A stretch of 64,000 nt of DNA from Rikenellaceae bacterium (GCA_015059805.1 SUZO01000001.1:1-64000); one strand, 5' to 3'; positions 51,061 through 61,091 are shown, counted from the stretch's first letter. Made by a program: numbers and translations. Notes: generated by a model not told the origin, from the sequence alone.

Positions 51061-52035
51061 CTATTTTACTGCGCCGAAACGCTTTGGTTTAACATACTTG
51101 TTGATAAGCGGCACAGTGCTGTTCATAATAAGGATAGCGAAAGACATACCCTCTGGATAAGCACCCCACAGACGAATACACATTGTAATTACTCCAATGC
51201 CGATACCGTAGATAATCATACCCTTTGTAGTCATAGGGCTTGTTACATAGTCTGTAGCCATAAAGATAGCACCCAACAGCGCACCACCAGAAAGGATGTG
51301 GAACAGTGGGAAGAGAAGGTGCATTGAAGGCTCCTCCATTCTCACGCCAGCAAAGATAGTGGCGAAAATAGCCATTGTGCCGATAACAGCCACAGGGATG
51401 TGCCAACTAATCACGCGGCGCATAAGTAGGTAGACAAAGCCAAGGAGCAGGGCAAGAGCCGAAATCTCACCAAATGAGCCACCCATAGCGCCAGTGAACA
51501 TACCTGCAATGTCAAAGGATGCAAAGTCTACAAGACCAGCCTTTGCTGCACCGAGAGGAGTAGCGCCAGAGTAAGCATCTGCAAAGCCCTCAAGGGTTGG
51601 TTGAGGGAAGGATGTCATCTGCACTGGGTATGCAATAAGCAAAAATACGCGGGCAGCAAGCGCAGGGTTAAAGATATTCTTGCCAAGACCACCAAAAGGC
51701 ATCTTTGCCACACCGATAGCTACCACAGCGCCAATAACCACAATCCAGAGTGGAATATTTGCAGGTAGATTCATCGCTAACAACAATCCAGTAACTACAG
51801 CCGAGAGGTTGCAGATTGTTGTAGGACCCTTAACAAGGTACTTCTGTACCAAATACTCAAGTAGAACGCAGCTTGCAATACTTACAGCAGTAATAGCAAG
51901 TACATTCCAGCCAAACACCCTTACCGAAACCATCAGCGCTGGTAGCAGAGCGATAACCACATCGCCCATTAGGCGGGTTGTGGAGAGGTCACCATGCACG
52001 TGCGGAGCGGGTGAAACGAAAAATTTATTAGCCAT
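51061..52035 (-). CDS. rnfD: Ion-translocating oxidoreductase subunit RnfD
   Basis: This 324-residue polytopic membrane subunit has the FMN attachment motif in 'YSGATPLGAAKAG' (SGAT). It begins 'MANKFFVSPAPHVHG'. With RnfG it carries covalent flavin. The length is normal. Confidence 0.94.
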   Translation of the reverse strand: MANKFFVSPAPHVHGDLSTTRLMGDVVIALLPALMVSVRVFGWNVLAITAVSIASCVLLEYLVQKYLVKGPTTICNLSAVVTGLLLAMNLPANIPLWIVVIGAVVAIGVAKMPFGGLGKNIFNPALAARVFLLIAYPVQMTSFPQPTLEGFADAYSGATPLGAAKAGLVDFASFDIAGMFTGAMGGSFGEISALALLLGFVYLLMRRVISWHIPVAVIGTMAIFATIFAGVRMEEPSMHLLFPLFHILSGGALLGAIFMATDYVTSPMTTKGMIIYGIGIGVITMCIRLWGAYPEGMSFAILIMNSTVPLINKYVKPKRFGAVK

Positions 52036-52047
52036 ATCTCTTACTTT

Positions 52048-53391
52048 TTATTTCTTCATATTTCTTGCTCGGATAATGCCCATAACGGTCTGCTTACCAA
52101 GGCGTACATAGTCCAGCAGTGGGATATTTGCAGGGCAGGTAAACTGACAGCAGCCGCACTCAATACAGCTTGTAATGTCATTTGCCTCCATAGCATCCCA
52201 AGCCTTCTTGCGAGCCTGCTTTGAAAGCAGATATGGCTCAAGACCCATAGGGCACGCCTCCACACACTTTGCACACTTGATACAAGCACTCTCAACGCCA
52301 CGAACAGTTGCACTGCCCACCATAATAGTGATACCTGAGCAACCCTTCATCACTGGCATAGCGATATTTGACAGCGCACGACCCATCATCGGTCCGCCGT
52401 TGATAACCTTCACATCTCCCTCAGCAAGTCCGCCACACTTTGCAATAAGCGCCTCTACTGGAGTGCCGAAGCGAGTAAGGAGGTTCTTTGGATTTGGTAC
52501 GGCAACACCTGTAACCGTCACTACGCGCTCAATAAGTGGCTTATTCTTCTGCACAGCCTCGTAAACGGCTACGGCAGTAGATGCGTTGCACACAACAGCT
52601 CCAACATCAATAGGCAGTGCCGGTGGTGCAGGAACCTGACGTCCCGTTACGGCTGCAATAAGCTGCTTCTCACCACCTTGTGGATACTGGGTCTTGAGCA
52701 TCTGCACCTTAATATCTGTAGCCGCACCAACGATAGCCTGAAGGTGCTTTACTGCATCTGGCTTATTTGCCTCAATGCCGATAACGGCATTTGTAACACC
52801 AATGGCGCGCATAAGGATTCGTGTACCCACGATTAACTGCTCACCACGCTCAAGCATTGTGCGGTAGTCCGATGTAAGGTAAGGCTCACACTCTACGCCG
52901 TTGATAATCAGTATCTCAGCCCTCTTCCCCTCTGGAATAGAGAGCTTTACGTGTGTTGGGAATGTAGCACCACCCATACCTACGATACCTGCATCCTTAA
53001 TCTTCTCAATAATAGCCTTTGGCTCAAGGTTGCACTCTGTAACAAGAGTATCTGTGCGGTCTATAGCCTCATCCCAAACGTCATCCTCGCGCTTGATGGT
53101 AATCATCATCTGGCGAATACCCTGACCATTTGGCTGCAGGTCTACAGCGGTCACTGTACCAGATATTGGCGCGTGAATATTTGCCGACATAAAGCCTGTA
53201 GCCTCGGCAATCTTCTGACCCACAACAACCTTATCACCCTTCTTTACAATAGCTGTAGCAGGTGCGCCGATATGCTGCGAGAGTGGAATATTTACTACAT
53301 CAGGTAGCTCCATAACCTCTATGGCACTGCCTTTGCTCCACTGCTTATTGTCTGACGGATGTACTCCGCCTATAGGAAATGTCTTTGCCAT
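52048..53391 (-). CDS. rnfC: Electron transport complex subunit RnfC
   Basis: This 447-residue peripheral subunit binds NADH and FMN and carries two C-terminal 4Fe-4S motifs ('CIKCAKCVEACP' and 'CIECGCCQFTCP'). The Rossmann-type nucleotide site is in 'IVGMGGATFPTHVK'. An SLBB-like domain lies in the middle. It passes electrons between NAD and the Fe-S chain. Confidence 0.94.
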   Translation of the reverse strand: MAKTFPIGGVHPSDNKQWSKGSAIEVMELPDVVNIPLSQHIGAPATAIVKKGDKVVVGQKIAEATGFMSANIHAPISGTVTAVDLQPNGQGIRQMMITIKREDDVWDEAIDRTDTLVTECNLEPKAIIEKIKDAGIVGMGGATFPTHVKLSIPEGKRAEILIINGVECEPYLTSDYRTMLERGEQLIVGTRILMRAIGVTNAVIGIEANKPDAVKHLQAIVGAATDIKVQMLKTQYPQGGEKQLIAAVTGRQVPAPPALPIDVGAVVCNASTAVAVYEAVQKNKPLIERVVTVTGVAVPNPKNLLTRFGTPVEALIAKCGGLAEGDVKVINGGPMMGRALSNIAMPVMKGCSGITIMVGSATVRGVESACIKCAKCVEACPMGLEPYLLSKQARKKAWDAMEANDITSCIECGCCQFTCPANIPLLDYVRLGKQTVMGIIRARNMKK

Positions 53392-53392
53392 A

Positions 53393-54244
53393 CTACTTCT
53401 CCTCCTTTACTTCTTCTTTTTTAACCAATGGCTGTAGACCAATCATTCGGATTGCGCCAGTAGGACACTCGCCCACGCACTTGCGACATAGACGGCACTT
53501 TGTGCTGTCAATAAAGGCGAGGTTGTTCTCAATGGTGATAGCACCAAACTCGCACACCTTCTCACACTTGCGGCAGCCGATACAGCCAGCCTTGCAAGCC
53601 TTCATCGTCACAGCACCCTTGTCCTTAGATACGCACGAAACGTAGATGGCGCGATTCTTTGGCCAGCGCTTGCGAAGCTCAATAATGCCCTTTGGACAAG
53701 CGCTTATGCATGCGCCACAAGCGGTACACTTGTCGGCATCAACCTCTGCAAGACCTGTCTCTGGATTGATGTGGATAGCGTCAAAGGCACAAGCCTCAAC
53801 ACAGTCGCCATAGCCCAAGCATCCATACGCGCAGCCAGTCTCGCCAGCATAGAGTGCCGATGCAATGGCGCACGAAGAGGCTCCAACGTAGCTGTTTGTT
53901 TTAGGTCGCTTCTCGCAACTACCACCACAGCGCACAGTTGCTACCTGCGGCTCTTTTTTAGGGGCAGCCTTGCCAAGATACTGAGCAATTTTGCCCATAC
54001 ACTCATCGCCACCAACAGAGCAGTAGAGAGCCGAAATATCATCACTCTCAACAAGGGCAGTGGCAAGTCCTCGGCAGCCAGGGAATCCGCAGCCACCGCA
54101 ATTTGCACCCGGAAGCATCTTCTCGGTCTGATCGATGCGCGGGTCCTCTTCGACCTTAAACTTCTGCGCGACGAAGTAGAGGACTACTGCCGCCACAACG
54201 CCGATAATGCAGAGCGTAAGGATTGTGTAAATCAAAGTGTTCAT
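53393..54244 (-). CDS. rnfB: Electron transport complex subunit RnfB
   Basis: This 283-residue protein has one N-terminal helix and the RnfB signature Fe-S motif 'GANCGGCGFPGC'. Additional 4Fe-4S clusters follow: 'CVEACAF', 'CTACGACISACP', 'CIGCRKCEKVCEF' and 'CRLCRKCVGECP'. It accepts electrons from ferredoxin. Its cluster number and length exceed the 192-residue E. coli RsxB, as is usual in this phylum. Confidence 0.94.
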   Translation of the reverse strand: MNTLIYTILTLCIIGVVAAVVLYFVAQKFKVEEDPRIDQTEKMLPGANCGGCGFPGCRGLATALVESDDISALYCSVGGDECMGKIAQYLGKAAPKKEPQVATVRCGGSCEKRPKTNSYVGASSCAIASALYAGETGCAYGCLGYGDCVEACAFDAIHINPETGLAEVDADKCTACGACISACPKGIIELRKRWPKNRAIYVSCVSKDKGAVTMKACKAGCIGCRKCEKVCEFGAITIENNLAFIDSTKCRLCRKCVGECPTGAIRMIGLQPLVKKEEVKEEK

Positions 54245-54261
54245 TATTATATTGTTTTTAT

Positions 54262-54684
54262 CTATAGTTTCTCTATCGTAAAACTTACTTTCTTAGCCAA
54301 GAAATCTCTACATAGCCACAGCGCTCCATAGTATATTGCCACAGATGTCAATGATAGCAGAGCTGCAACTGCCTCGGAAGCACCCAAAGCGATAACTACT
54401 GCTAAAACCACCACAAGTACTAATGCTGGTACTGCATAACTTAGAACCACTGCCATAAGTCCCATTTGTGTTCGTGTAGCGACCTTGACCTGCTCGCCTA
54501 CGCTGTAACTCTGAGCCTCAGGCGTTGTGATAAGGATGTTTCGGGTGTTACTCTGAACGCCCAAGGAGCAGGCACTGCGCGAAGCGCAGCCGCCACAAGC
54601 CTCACTGCTCTCCACAGAGACAGTCACCGTATCCCTAAAGATGTTGATGACTGTTGCTATGTGTGTTACCTTATTAGTCGCCAT
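54262..54684 (-). CDS. rseC: RseC/SoxR-reducing system family protein
   Basis: This 140-residue protein of the SoxR-reducing/RseC family has a Cys cluster near the N-terminus ('ACGGCASRSACSLG') and two transmembrane helices in the C-terminal half. In E. coli, RseC is linked to the Rsx (Rnf-like) complex and SoxR reduction. Bacteroidota often have it as the first gene of the rnf operon. It overlaps the end of nadE by 11 nt. Confidence 0.88.
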   Translation of the reverse strand: MATNKVTHIATVINIFRDTVTVSVESSEACGGCASRSACSLGVQSNTRNILITTPEAQSYSVGEQVKVATRTQMGLMAVVLSYAVPALVLVVVLAVVIALGASEAVAALLSLTSVAIYYGALWLCRDFLAKKVSFTIEKL

Positions 54685-56260
54685 ATTTGTTAATCAGTGG
54701 CATCAGTCGCTCGTGACCAAAGGCGCAAGCCGAAAGACGGAGTACTGGAGGGAACTGATAGCGCTTCTTCTCGTTCTTCATTATCATGGCGTGAATCTTC
54801 TCAACGACCTCCGAGTCAAAGCCGGCGTTGATAATCTCCTCGCGGTGCTGTCCCTGCTCAATCATGCGCATAAGGATTGCATCTACAACCTCGTATGGAG
54901 GAAGGATGTCGCTATCTTTCTGGTCTGGACGAAGCTCTGATGATGGCTCCTTCTCAATAATTGATGTTGGAATTACATCGCCCTGTGTGCGGTTGATATA
55001 TCGTGCAAGGTCGTACATCTCGCTCTTGTATAGGTCTCCAGTAACGCTAAATGCGCCTGCTGTATCGCCATAGAGGGTACAGAGTCCCAGCGCATTCTCA
55101 CTCTTGTTAGATGAGTTAAGAAGGATATAGCCTGTCTTGTTCTGCAGCGCCATAAGCATCACAGTACGGATACGCGCCTGGATATTCTCCTCAGTAAGGT
55201 CGAAGTCACGACCACCGATAACTGGCTTAAGGGTGTTGAGCATAGAGGTGTAGACCTCGGTAATAGGTAGTACGCTGTACTGAATACCAAGTCGCTCGGC
55301 AAGCGCTGTAGCATCCTCTACAGACTGGTCTGGAGAGAATGGCGATGGCATAAGCAGTCCGCGAACATTCTGCTTACCAAGTGCTGCAGCGGCGATGCAT
55401 GCCACAATAGCGGAGTCAATACCACCAGAAAGACCAACGCACGCCTTAGTATATCCATTCTTGTGGAAGTAGTCGCGCAGACCCATCACTGCCGCACGAT
55501 AGTTAAATGGTGTGCGGTCGTGGCTATAGAGTGCCTCTGGAAGTACGCAAGGCTCGTGCTCAGCGTCTGTGTCGTAGATGGCAAAGTCCTCGGCAAAGTC
55601 CTTCATCATAAGGGTAAGGTTACCCTTGTTATCCATCACGCCCGATGTTCCATCGTAGACAATCTCACCAGAGCCTCCAACCTGATTTATAAAGACTACG
55701 GTCTTAGACTGCACAAAAGCAACGTCGTGGATTGATGAGTAGCGGCGAGAGAGTACTCCCTTGCCATAACGACGAGCGTTGATGTTGATAATTATCTGCG
55801 CAGTTCGTGGGAAATTCTTTAGGCGGCGGAAGTCATCACCCACAACAAGTGCCACCTTCTCTCCAGCAATAAAGAGGGTCTCAATGCCAGTGCCAGAGGT
55901 GAGAAATCCCATCTCGCGGCGAGCTGTGATGTGCTTCTTAGTTACGCAGTGCTTGATTCTGCCATCCTGCATAACCACAGCAGCACTCATAGTGCCATCA
56001 ATAGAGAGTAGTGGAGAGCCGACAATAGCCACAATAGAATCACAGTGGCGAGCGATGCTCTCAAGAGCATCCTCACACAGCTCAAGGAATGTGGTTTTGC
56101 GGAGTAGGTCAAATGCTGGAGTGCCACTTACAGCCTGCTCAGCAAATAGTACAACATCTGCACCCTCTGCCTTTGCACGCTCTACGGCATCTATGATTTT
56201 TGCGGTGTTGCCGTCAATGTCACCGATGGTGTAGTTTAATTGCGCAAGAGCTATTTTCAT
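54674..56260 (-). CDS. nadE: NAD+ synthase with glutaminase-type (CN hydrolase) domain
   Basis: This 528-residue two-domain enzyme makes NAD+ from deamido-NAD+. The C-terminal synthetase has the ATP-binding 'GLSGGIDSAIVACIAAAALG'. The N-terminal nitrilase-like domain would release ammonia from glutamine: Glu (about residue 41, 'LFAEQAVSG') and Lys ('TKKH') are present, but where the nucleophile Cys is expected the sequence is 'VALVVGDDF', with Gly at about residue 141. The glutaminase may be inactive. It leads the operon with rseC-rnf. Confidence 0.9.
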   Translation of the reverse strand: MKIALAQLNYTIGDIDGNTAKIIDAVERAKAEGADVVLFAEQAVSGTPAFDLLRKTTFLELCEDALESIARHCDSIVAIVGSPLLSIDGTMSAAVVMQDGRIKHCVTKKHITARREMGFLTSGTGIETLFIAGEKVALVVGDDFRRLKNFPRTAQIIININARRYGKGVLSRRYSSIHDVAFVQSKTVVFINQVGGSGEIVYDGTSGVMDNKGNLTLMMKDFAEDFAIYDTDAEHEPCVLPEALYSHDRTPFNYRAAVMGLRDYFHKNGYTKACVGLSGGIDSAIVACIAAAALGKQNVRGLLMPSPFSPDQSVEDATALAERLGIQYSVLPITEVYTSMLNTLKPVIGGRDFDLTEENIQARIRTVMLMALQNKTGYILLNSSNKSENALGLCTLYGDTAGAFSVTGDLYKSEMYDLARYINRTQGDVIPTSIIEKEPSSELRPDQKDSDILPPYEVVDAILMRMIEQGQHREEIINAGFDSEVVEKIHAMIMKNEKKRYQFPPVLRLSACAFGHERLMPLINKYGD

Positions 56261-56292
56261 CTCTTATACCTTATTTAATTATAATCAACGCG

Positions 56293-56323
56293 CAAAGTTA
56301 GCAAATAAACTTCAACTTTTCAA
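56293..56323 (-). promoter_or_regulatory. Promoter of the nadE-rseC-rnfBCDGEA operon
   Basis: On the minus strand TTG (56323-56321), a 20-nt spacer and TAACTTTG (56300-56293), about 32 nt from the nadE start. Gene overlaps and gaps of at most 17 bp downstream imply one transcript. Confidence 0.8.
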
Positions 56324-56351
56324 CTGTACAGTAAAAAAAGTGGGCAGTTCG

Positions 56352-57638
56352 TTAAAAACTACCCGACTTTACAAGGACTTTATAGCTCCAGGGGGCAATG
56401 TCGCCCCACATGTGTTCGTAGAGTGTTGTCGGCTTATCTGTCATGGCATCGGTGTACTCGCCAGCATATATGCCGGTGTGGAAGTCGCCAAAGACGGTGT
56501 ATGGAGAGAGGTTGGCAATCACTACAACCCTGTCATCATCCCTCTCGCGGACAAAGGTCATCAGACAGTCGGGGGCATTGTTGTCAATCTCAGTAAAACT
56601 ACCCCCTTCGTCTGCCGAGCGTAGAGCCTTGTGAGAGTGATATATGCTACATAGCTTGCTATATAGCTCCGTATGGCGATTACCCTCAAATTTAGGCATC
56701 GGGTCGCGCTCAAAGAAGTTAAAGGAGTGGTCGTAGCCATACTCCTGACCGGTGTAGATTAGCGGCAGAGCATTCGGGAGTAGGAAGGTGAGCGCTGTCA
56801 TCGGTTCTAAAGCGGCGCCGAAGCGGGTAAATTCGCTGCCCGACCATGAATTTTCGTCATGGTTTGATGTAAAGGTCATGCGCATGCTCCACTTTGGAAA
56901 ACGGCGGCGGTCAGCATGAATAGTATCGCGCAGAGTCCATACGCGAGTTTTACCCTGAGCAACATCACACATTGCGTGGTGCAATCTCCATGAATAGCAG
57001 GCATCAAAAGCGTTCTGAAAGAGGTTGTCCTCCTCCGCCTCAGCGAGTAGAAAAACATCTGGCTTAATCTGATTAAGTGAGAAGCGAACTACCTGCCAAA
57101 ACTCTATCGGAACAAGCATCGCCATATCGCAACGAAATCCGTCTACATTGTGCTCTGTAATCCAGAACTTCATAGCCTCTATTTGGGCGAGCCAAACCTG
57201 CTGATTGTCATAATTTAACTGAGATGTATCACTCCAGTCCCATGGTACTTGTGCCTCTCCATTGCTATCCCTCTTGTACCAATCTAATGGTTTGTCACTA
57301 AGCCACTTAGCATCACGAGATGTATGATTTGCTACCCAGTCAAGGATAACCTTCAGTCCGAGTTTATGAGCAGCCGTAACAAAGGCATCAAAATCGGCGA
57401 AATCTCCAAAAGAGGGGTTTATGTTACAGTAGTCTGCAATGGAGTAATAAGAGCCTTGGCTACCCTTTCTATCTTTAATGCCAATAGGGTAGATAGGCAT
57501 GAGCCAAATACAATCAATTCCCAGCTCTTTAAGGCGGGGTAGATGTCCCGTTGCGGCGGCGAGTGTCCCCTCTGCCGTCAGCTGGCGAATATTCATCTCA
57601 TACAGCACTGCGCTGTAGCTCCACTGTGGATGTTTCAT
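56352..57638 (-). CDS. Alpha-amylase family glycoside hydrolase (GH13), intracellular
   Basis: 428 residues from 'MKHPQWSYSAVLYEMNIRQL'. The GH13 regions are all present: 'DWVANHTS', 'VDGFRCDMA' (nucleophile Asp), 'LLAEAEE' (acid/base Glu) and 'TSNHDENS' (third Asp). There is no signal peptide, so it acts in the cytoplasm on maltodextrin or stored glycogen. It may work with GlgB and the synthase-like protein, although they are not adjacent. A CAAAGATA on the plus strand (57664-57671) gives a minus-strand TATCTTTG box. Confidence 0.91.
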   Translation of the reverse strand: MKHPQWSYSAVLYEMNIRQLTAEGTLAAATGHLPRLKELGIDCIWLMPIYPIGIKDRKGSQGSYYSIADYCNINPSFGDFADFDAFVTAAHKLGLKVILDWVANHTSRDAKWLSDKPLDWYKRDSNGEAQVPWDWSDTSQLNYDNQQVWLAQIEAMKFWITEHNVDGFRCDMAMLVPIEFWQVVRFSLNQIKPDVFLLAEAEEDNLFQNAFDACYSWRLHHAMCDVAQGKTRVWTLRDTIHADRRRFPKWSMRMTFTSNHDENSWSGSEFTRFGAALEPMTALTFLLPNALPLIYTGQEYGYDHSFNFFERDPMPKFEGNRHTELYSKLCSIYHSHKALRSADEGGSFTEIDNNAPDCLMTFVRERDDDRVVVIANLSPYTVFGDFHTGIYAGEYTDAMTDKPTTLYEHMWGDIAPWSYKVLVKSGSF

Positions 57639-57732
57639 CTCAATCAAAATGCTTTTGACTCCGCAAAGATAATAATTTATGCAAAAATATAAAAGTTTGC
57701 CATTTTATCTTTTCATTTCCAGAGTTTTTTAC

Positions 57733-57740
57733 TATCTTTG
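57733..57740 (+). promoter_or_regulatory. -7 box of the polysaccharide export operon
   Basis: TATCTTTG 66 nt before the start codon at 57807. The upstream TTG box is not clear. Confidence 0.5.
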
Positions 57741-57806
57741 TCCGACTTTGCGTATACGTATGCGAGCGATTAGTTAAGGGAAAGAGTAATAAAAATAATA
57801 AACACA

Positions 57807-58619
57807 ATGAGATTCAGTAAAGTTATCTATTTGATTATGTGGGCGTTGCTACTCAGTAGCTGTACTGCAATTAAGCGAACCGCCTACCTTCAGGATGTGC
57901 AGGATAATGCTGCCGTCAATGTTGCTTCTGAGCAACAGATACGTATTAAGCCTTATGACCGTCTGACTGTCGTGGTCTCAAGTAAGGATCCAGAGCTTGC
58001 CGCTCCATTCAATGTAATGACATCCTACAACTCACTCTCAAACAACCCTATCGGTCAGACCAGCGTCACCAGCTCAAGCGGTCTTCAGGTTAGAACTGTA
58101 GATGCAAAGGGAGACCTTTATATGCCAATTATCGGCACCCTGCACTGTGAGGGTATGACTCGTACAGAGCTTGCAGATCAGATTGCTAAGCGCATTATTG
58201 ATGGTGGATATATTGCAGATGCAGCGGTAAATATTCAGTTTGCCGATATGAAGGTCTTTGTGATGGGTGAGGTTGCTCGTCCAGGTCAGTTTGATGTTAC
58301 CCGTGACCAGATTACTATCCTTGAAGCGCTTGCTATGGCGGGTGATATGACAATCTACGGAAATCGTGAGAATGTTACCGTAGTGCGCAAGGAGAGTGGT
58401 CAGACTAAGACCTACCGCCTTAATCTTCTTGATGCTCAGTGCTTTGCATCACCAGCATACTACCTGCAGCAGGGCGATGTAGTATATGTACAGCCTAAGA
58501 AGCAGCGTGCAGCTACTGGAGAGATTAACCAGAACCGTAGCTTCTGGATCTCTATCGCCAGCACCCTCCTCTCTGCAGCCTCACTTGTAATGACAATCAT
58601 TAACTATACACAGAGATAA
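57807..58619 (+). CDS. Wza-like polysaccharide export lipoprotein
   Basis: This 270-residue protein has a lipobox 'LLLSSC', a Poly_export domain ('IRIKPYDRLTVVVSSKDPEL' near residue 50) and an SLBB domain ('VFVMGEVARPGQFDV'). It ends with a C-terminal hydrophobic segment. Wza-type proteins form the outer-membrane pore for capsule or exopolysaccharide. The Wzc-like kinase gene follows after 1 bp. Confidence 0.92.
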   Translation: MRFSKVIYLIMWALLLSSCTAIKRTAYLQDVQDNAAVNVASEQQIRIKPYDRLTVVVSSKDPELAAPFNVMTSYNSLSNNPIGQTSVTSSSGLQVRTVDAKGDLYMPIIGTLHCEGMTRTELADQIAKRIIDGGYIADAAVNIQFADMKVFVMGEVARPGQFDVTRDQITILEALAMAGDMTIYGNRENVTVVRKESGQTKTYRLNLLDAQCFASPAYYLQQGDVVYVQPKKQRAATGEINQNRSFWISIASTLLSAASLVMTIINYTQR

Positions 58620-58620
58620 T

Positions 58621-61086
58621 ATGGATCAGAATAATCAGTTTGAGCAGGGGTTTGTTTCAACCTCGGATAGTGTAAATGACGTTCAGACCTTCAGCCTGCA
58701 AGATATGGTTGAGATGGTGCTGAAAAAGTGGTATTGGTTTGTTATCTCTGTCGTCCTCTTCCTGGGTGTGGGTGTGCTCTACATCATGAAGAGCTCGCCA
58801 GTTTACCAGCGTAACGCTACTATCATGGTTAAGGATAGCCGTAAGGGTAGTGGTGCAAATGAGATGGCTATCTTTGGTGAGCTTGCAGGTCTGTCTACTC
58901 GCCGAAATGTAGATAATGAGCTCTTTGTACTTCAGGCACGCCGTCTGATGGTTGAGGTGGTAGATCGCCTGGGTCTGACTATCAGCTATACCACTCGCTC
59001 TGGTCTGCGCACGGTAGACCTCTATCGTCGTAGCCCAATTGATGTGCTCTTTGTGAACGATAACGACACTGAGCGCTGCTCATTTAAGGTGGAGCTGGGT
59101 GAGAATCAGGTCTATATCTACGATTTTGTTCGCCCAGAGATTGCTGGTGTGGATACAGATGAGGATGATGAGTTTGAGGTTACTGCCCCTTATGGCACAT
59201 CAATTATGACCCCATCAGGAGAGATTGTGATAAATAAATCTCTCTATATGGAGGATGCTTATATCGGCAAGACCATCTCAGTCTCTAAGAATACTAAGGA
59301 GGCTGTGGCTACTCGTTACCGTACAGCGATGAAGTCCTCTGTGGCAAATAAGATGTCCTCTATTATCAACATCTCTCTCAACGATATTGTCGCTAAGCGT
59401 GCAGAGGATATTATCAACACCCTTATTGATGTATACAACGAGGATGCTGTAAACGATAAGCAGCAGATTGCCGAGGCAACAGCTGACTTTATCGATGTCC
59501 GCTTGGCTATTATAAGTAAGGAGTTGGGCGCTGTAGATAGCGATATTAAGACCTTCAAGACCCGTAACTCTATGGTCGATATTCAGGCTGAGACTGAGAA
59601 GAACCTCACCGTTTCTACTAAGCTTCAGGCAGATGTGCTGAGCGTGGAGAGTCAGCTTGAGATGTCAAAATTTATTAAGGAGTATCTCAACGATCCAGAT
59701 AAGGAGAATAGCCTTATCCCTGCAACTGGTTTCGGAAATAATGGTGCTACAGCCTCTTTGGCAACCCAGATTGCAGCCTATAACGACCTGGTGCTTCGTC
59801 GTGAGAAGCTGCTGCAGAATAGCTCTCCAAATAACCCTGTTATTCAGCAGCTCAACGCTAACCGCGTGGCTATGAAGAATGCTATCCTCGCATCCCTTGA
59901 CTCAAATATCGCAACTCTTGACATCCAGCTCAAGAATCTGCGCCGCGAGCAGGGTAAAACTAACGCCCGCATTAGTAGCGTGCCATTGCAGGAGCAGGAG
60001 TATCTCACTATCGCTCGTCAGCAGAGAATTAAGGAGGAGCTATACCTCTATCTGCTCAATAAGCGCGAGGAGAATGCTATCTCATTGGCTATTACTGAGA
60101 ATACTGCACGAATTATCGACTCAGCCTTTGGTCCACTCCGTCCAGTTGCACCTCGCAAGAGTTTTATACTGCTTGTGATGATTGTTTTGGGTTGTGCCGT
60201 ACCTTTTGCTATCCTCTACTTGCGCGAGATTATGGATACTACAGTGCGCAGCCGTCAGGATATTGAGAAGTACACAAAGGTGCCTTATCTTGGTGATGTG
60301 CCTGTATTCTCTGGTAAGAAGAGCGCTCGTGGTGTTGCCGTGCGTGAGAATGGTCGTGATAATATCTCTGAGGCGTTCCGTATTATCCGCACAAATATGG
60401 CGTTTATGAACACCTCTGGCAAGCAGCAGGTATTCCTTATCACTTCGTCAAACGAGCATGCTGGTAAGACCTTCGTCTCTACCAACCTCGCTATGACATA
60501 CGCCTTCTCTGGTAATAAGGTGCTGCTTATAGACCTTGACCTTCGCCGCCGTACACTCAGTAAGCATATGGGTCAGCGCAATAATCCAAATGGAATATCA
60601 CGCTATATGAGCGACCAGAGCGTATCTGTTAAGGATATTATCAGCAAGAGCGAGCTACATGAGAACTTTGACTGCATCTATGCAGGTCTGCAGCCTCCAA
60701 ACCCAGCTGAGCAGCTGCTCTCTTCTCGCCTTGATGACCTTATTGCTGAGTGCCGTAAAATTTACGACTATATCATCATCGATAGCGTACCTGCGCTCGT
60801 TATCGCAGATGCCCTTATCGCAAGCCGCGTTGCTGATCTGAGCCTCTATGTAGTTCGTGAGGGTCTGCTTGATCGCCGACAGCTCCCAGATATTGATAAC
60901 CTCTATCGCCAGAATAAGCTGCGCAATATGTCTATCGTACTCAATGGAGCTACTGAGCGCAACCACCGCTATGGATATACATACGCCAGCTCTGACGATG
61001 ACGAGTTTGTATATAGCATGTGGGAGAAGTTCCTCTGCCACTTAGGCTTTAGAAAGTGGGTCAATAAACGCAAACTCTCTAAGTAA
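58621..61086 (+). CDS. Wzc-like polysaccharide co-polymerase and tyrosine autokinase
   Basis: This 821-residue inner-membrane protein has a Wzz chain-length domain flanked by two membrane helices, a long periplasmic coiled coil, and a C-terminal BY-kinase ATPase. Walker A is 'SSNEHAGKTFVSTNLA', Walker A' 'VLLIDLDLRRRTL', and Walker B 'YDYIIIDSVPAL'. A Tyr-containing 'RYGYTY' and further tyrosines near the C-terminus are likely autophosphorylation sites. It regulates export through the Wza pore. Confidence 0.92.
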   Translation: MDQNNQFEQGFVSTSDSVNDVQTFSLQDMVEMVLKKWYWFVISVVLFLGVGVLYIMKSSPVYQRNATIMVKDSRKGSGANEMAIFGELAGLSTRRNVDNELFVLQARRLMVEVVDRLGLTISYTTRSGLRTVDLYRRSPIDVLFVNDNDTERCSFKVELGENQVYIYDFVRPEIAGVDTDEDDEFEVTAPYGTSIMTPSGEIVINKSLYMEDAYIGKTISVSKNTKEAVATRYRTAMKSSVANKMSSIINISLNDIVAKRAEDIINTLIDVYNEDAVNDKQQIAEATADFIDVRLAIISKELGAVDSDIKTFKTRNSMVDIQAETEKNLTVSTKLQADVLSVESQLEMSKFIKEYLNDPDKENSLIPATGFGNNGATASLATQIAAYNDLVLRREKLLQNSSPNNPVIQQLNANRVAMKNAILASLDSNIATLDIQLKNLRREQGKTNARISSVPLQEQEYLTIARQQRIKEELYLYLLNKREENAISLAITENTARIIDSAFGPLRPVAPRKSFILLVMIVLGCAVPFAILYLREIMDTTVRSRQDIEKYTKVPYLGDVPVFSGKKSARGVAVRENGRDNISEAFRIIRTNMAFMNTSGKQQVFLITSSNEHAGKTFVSTNLAMTYAFSGNKVLLIDLDLRRRTLSKHMGQRNNPNGISRYMSDQSVSVKDIISKSELHENFDCIYAGLQPPNPAEQLLSSRLDDLIAECRKIYDYIIIDSVPALVIADALIASRVADLSLYVVREGLLDRRQLPDIDNLYRQNKLRNMSIVLNGATERNHRYGYTYASSDDDEFVYSMWEKFLCHLGFRKWVNKRKLSK

Positions 61087-61091
61087 ACACT

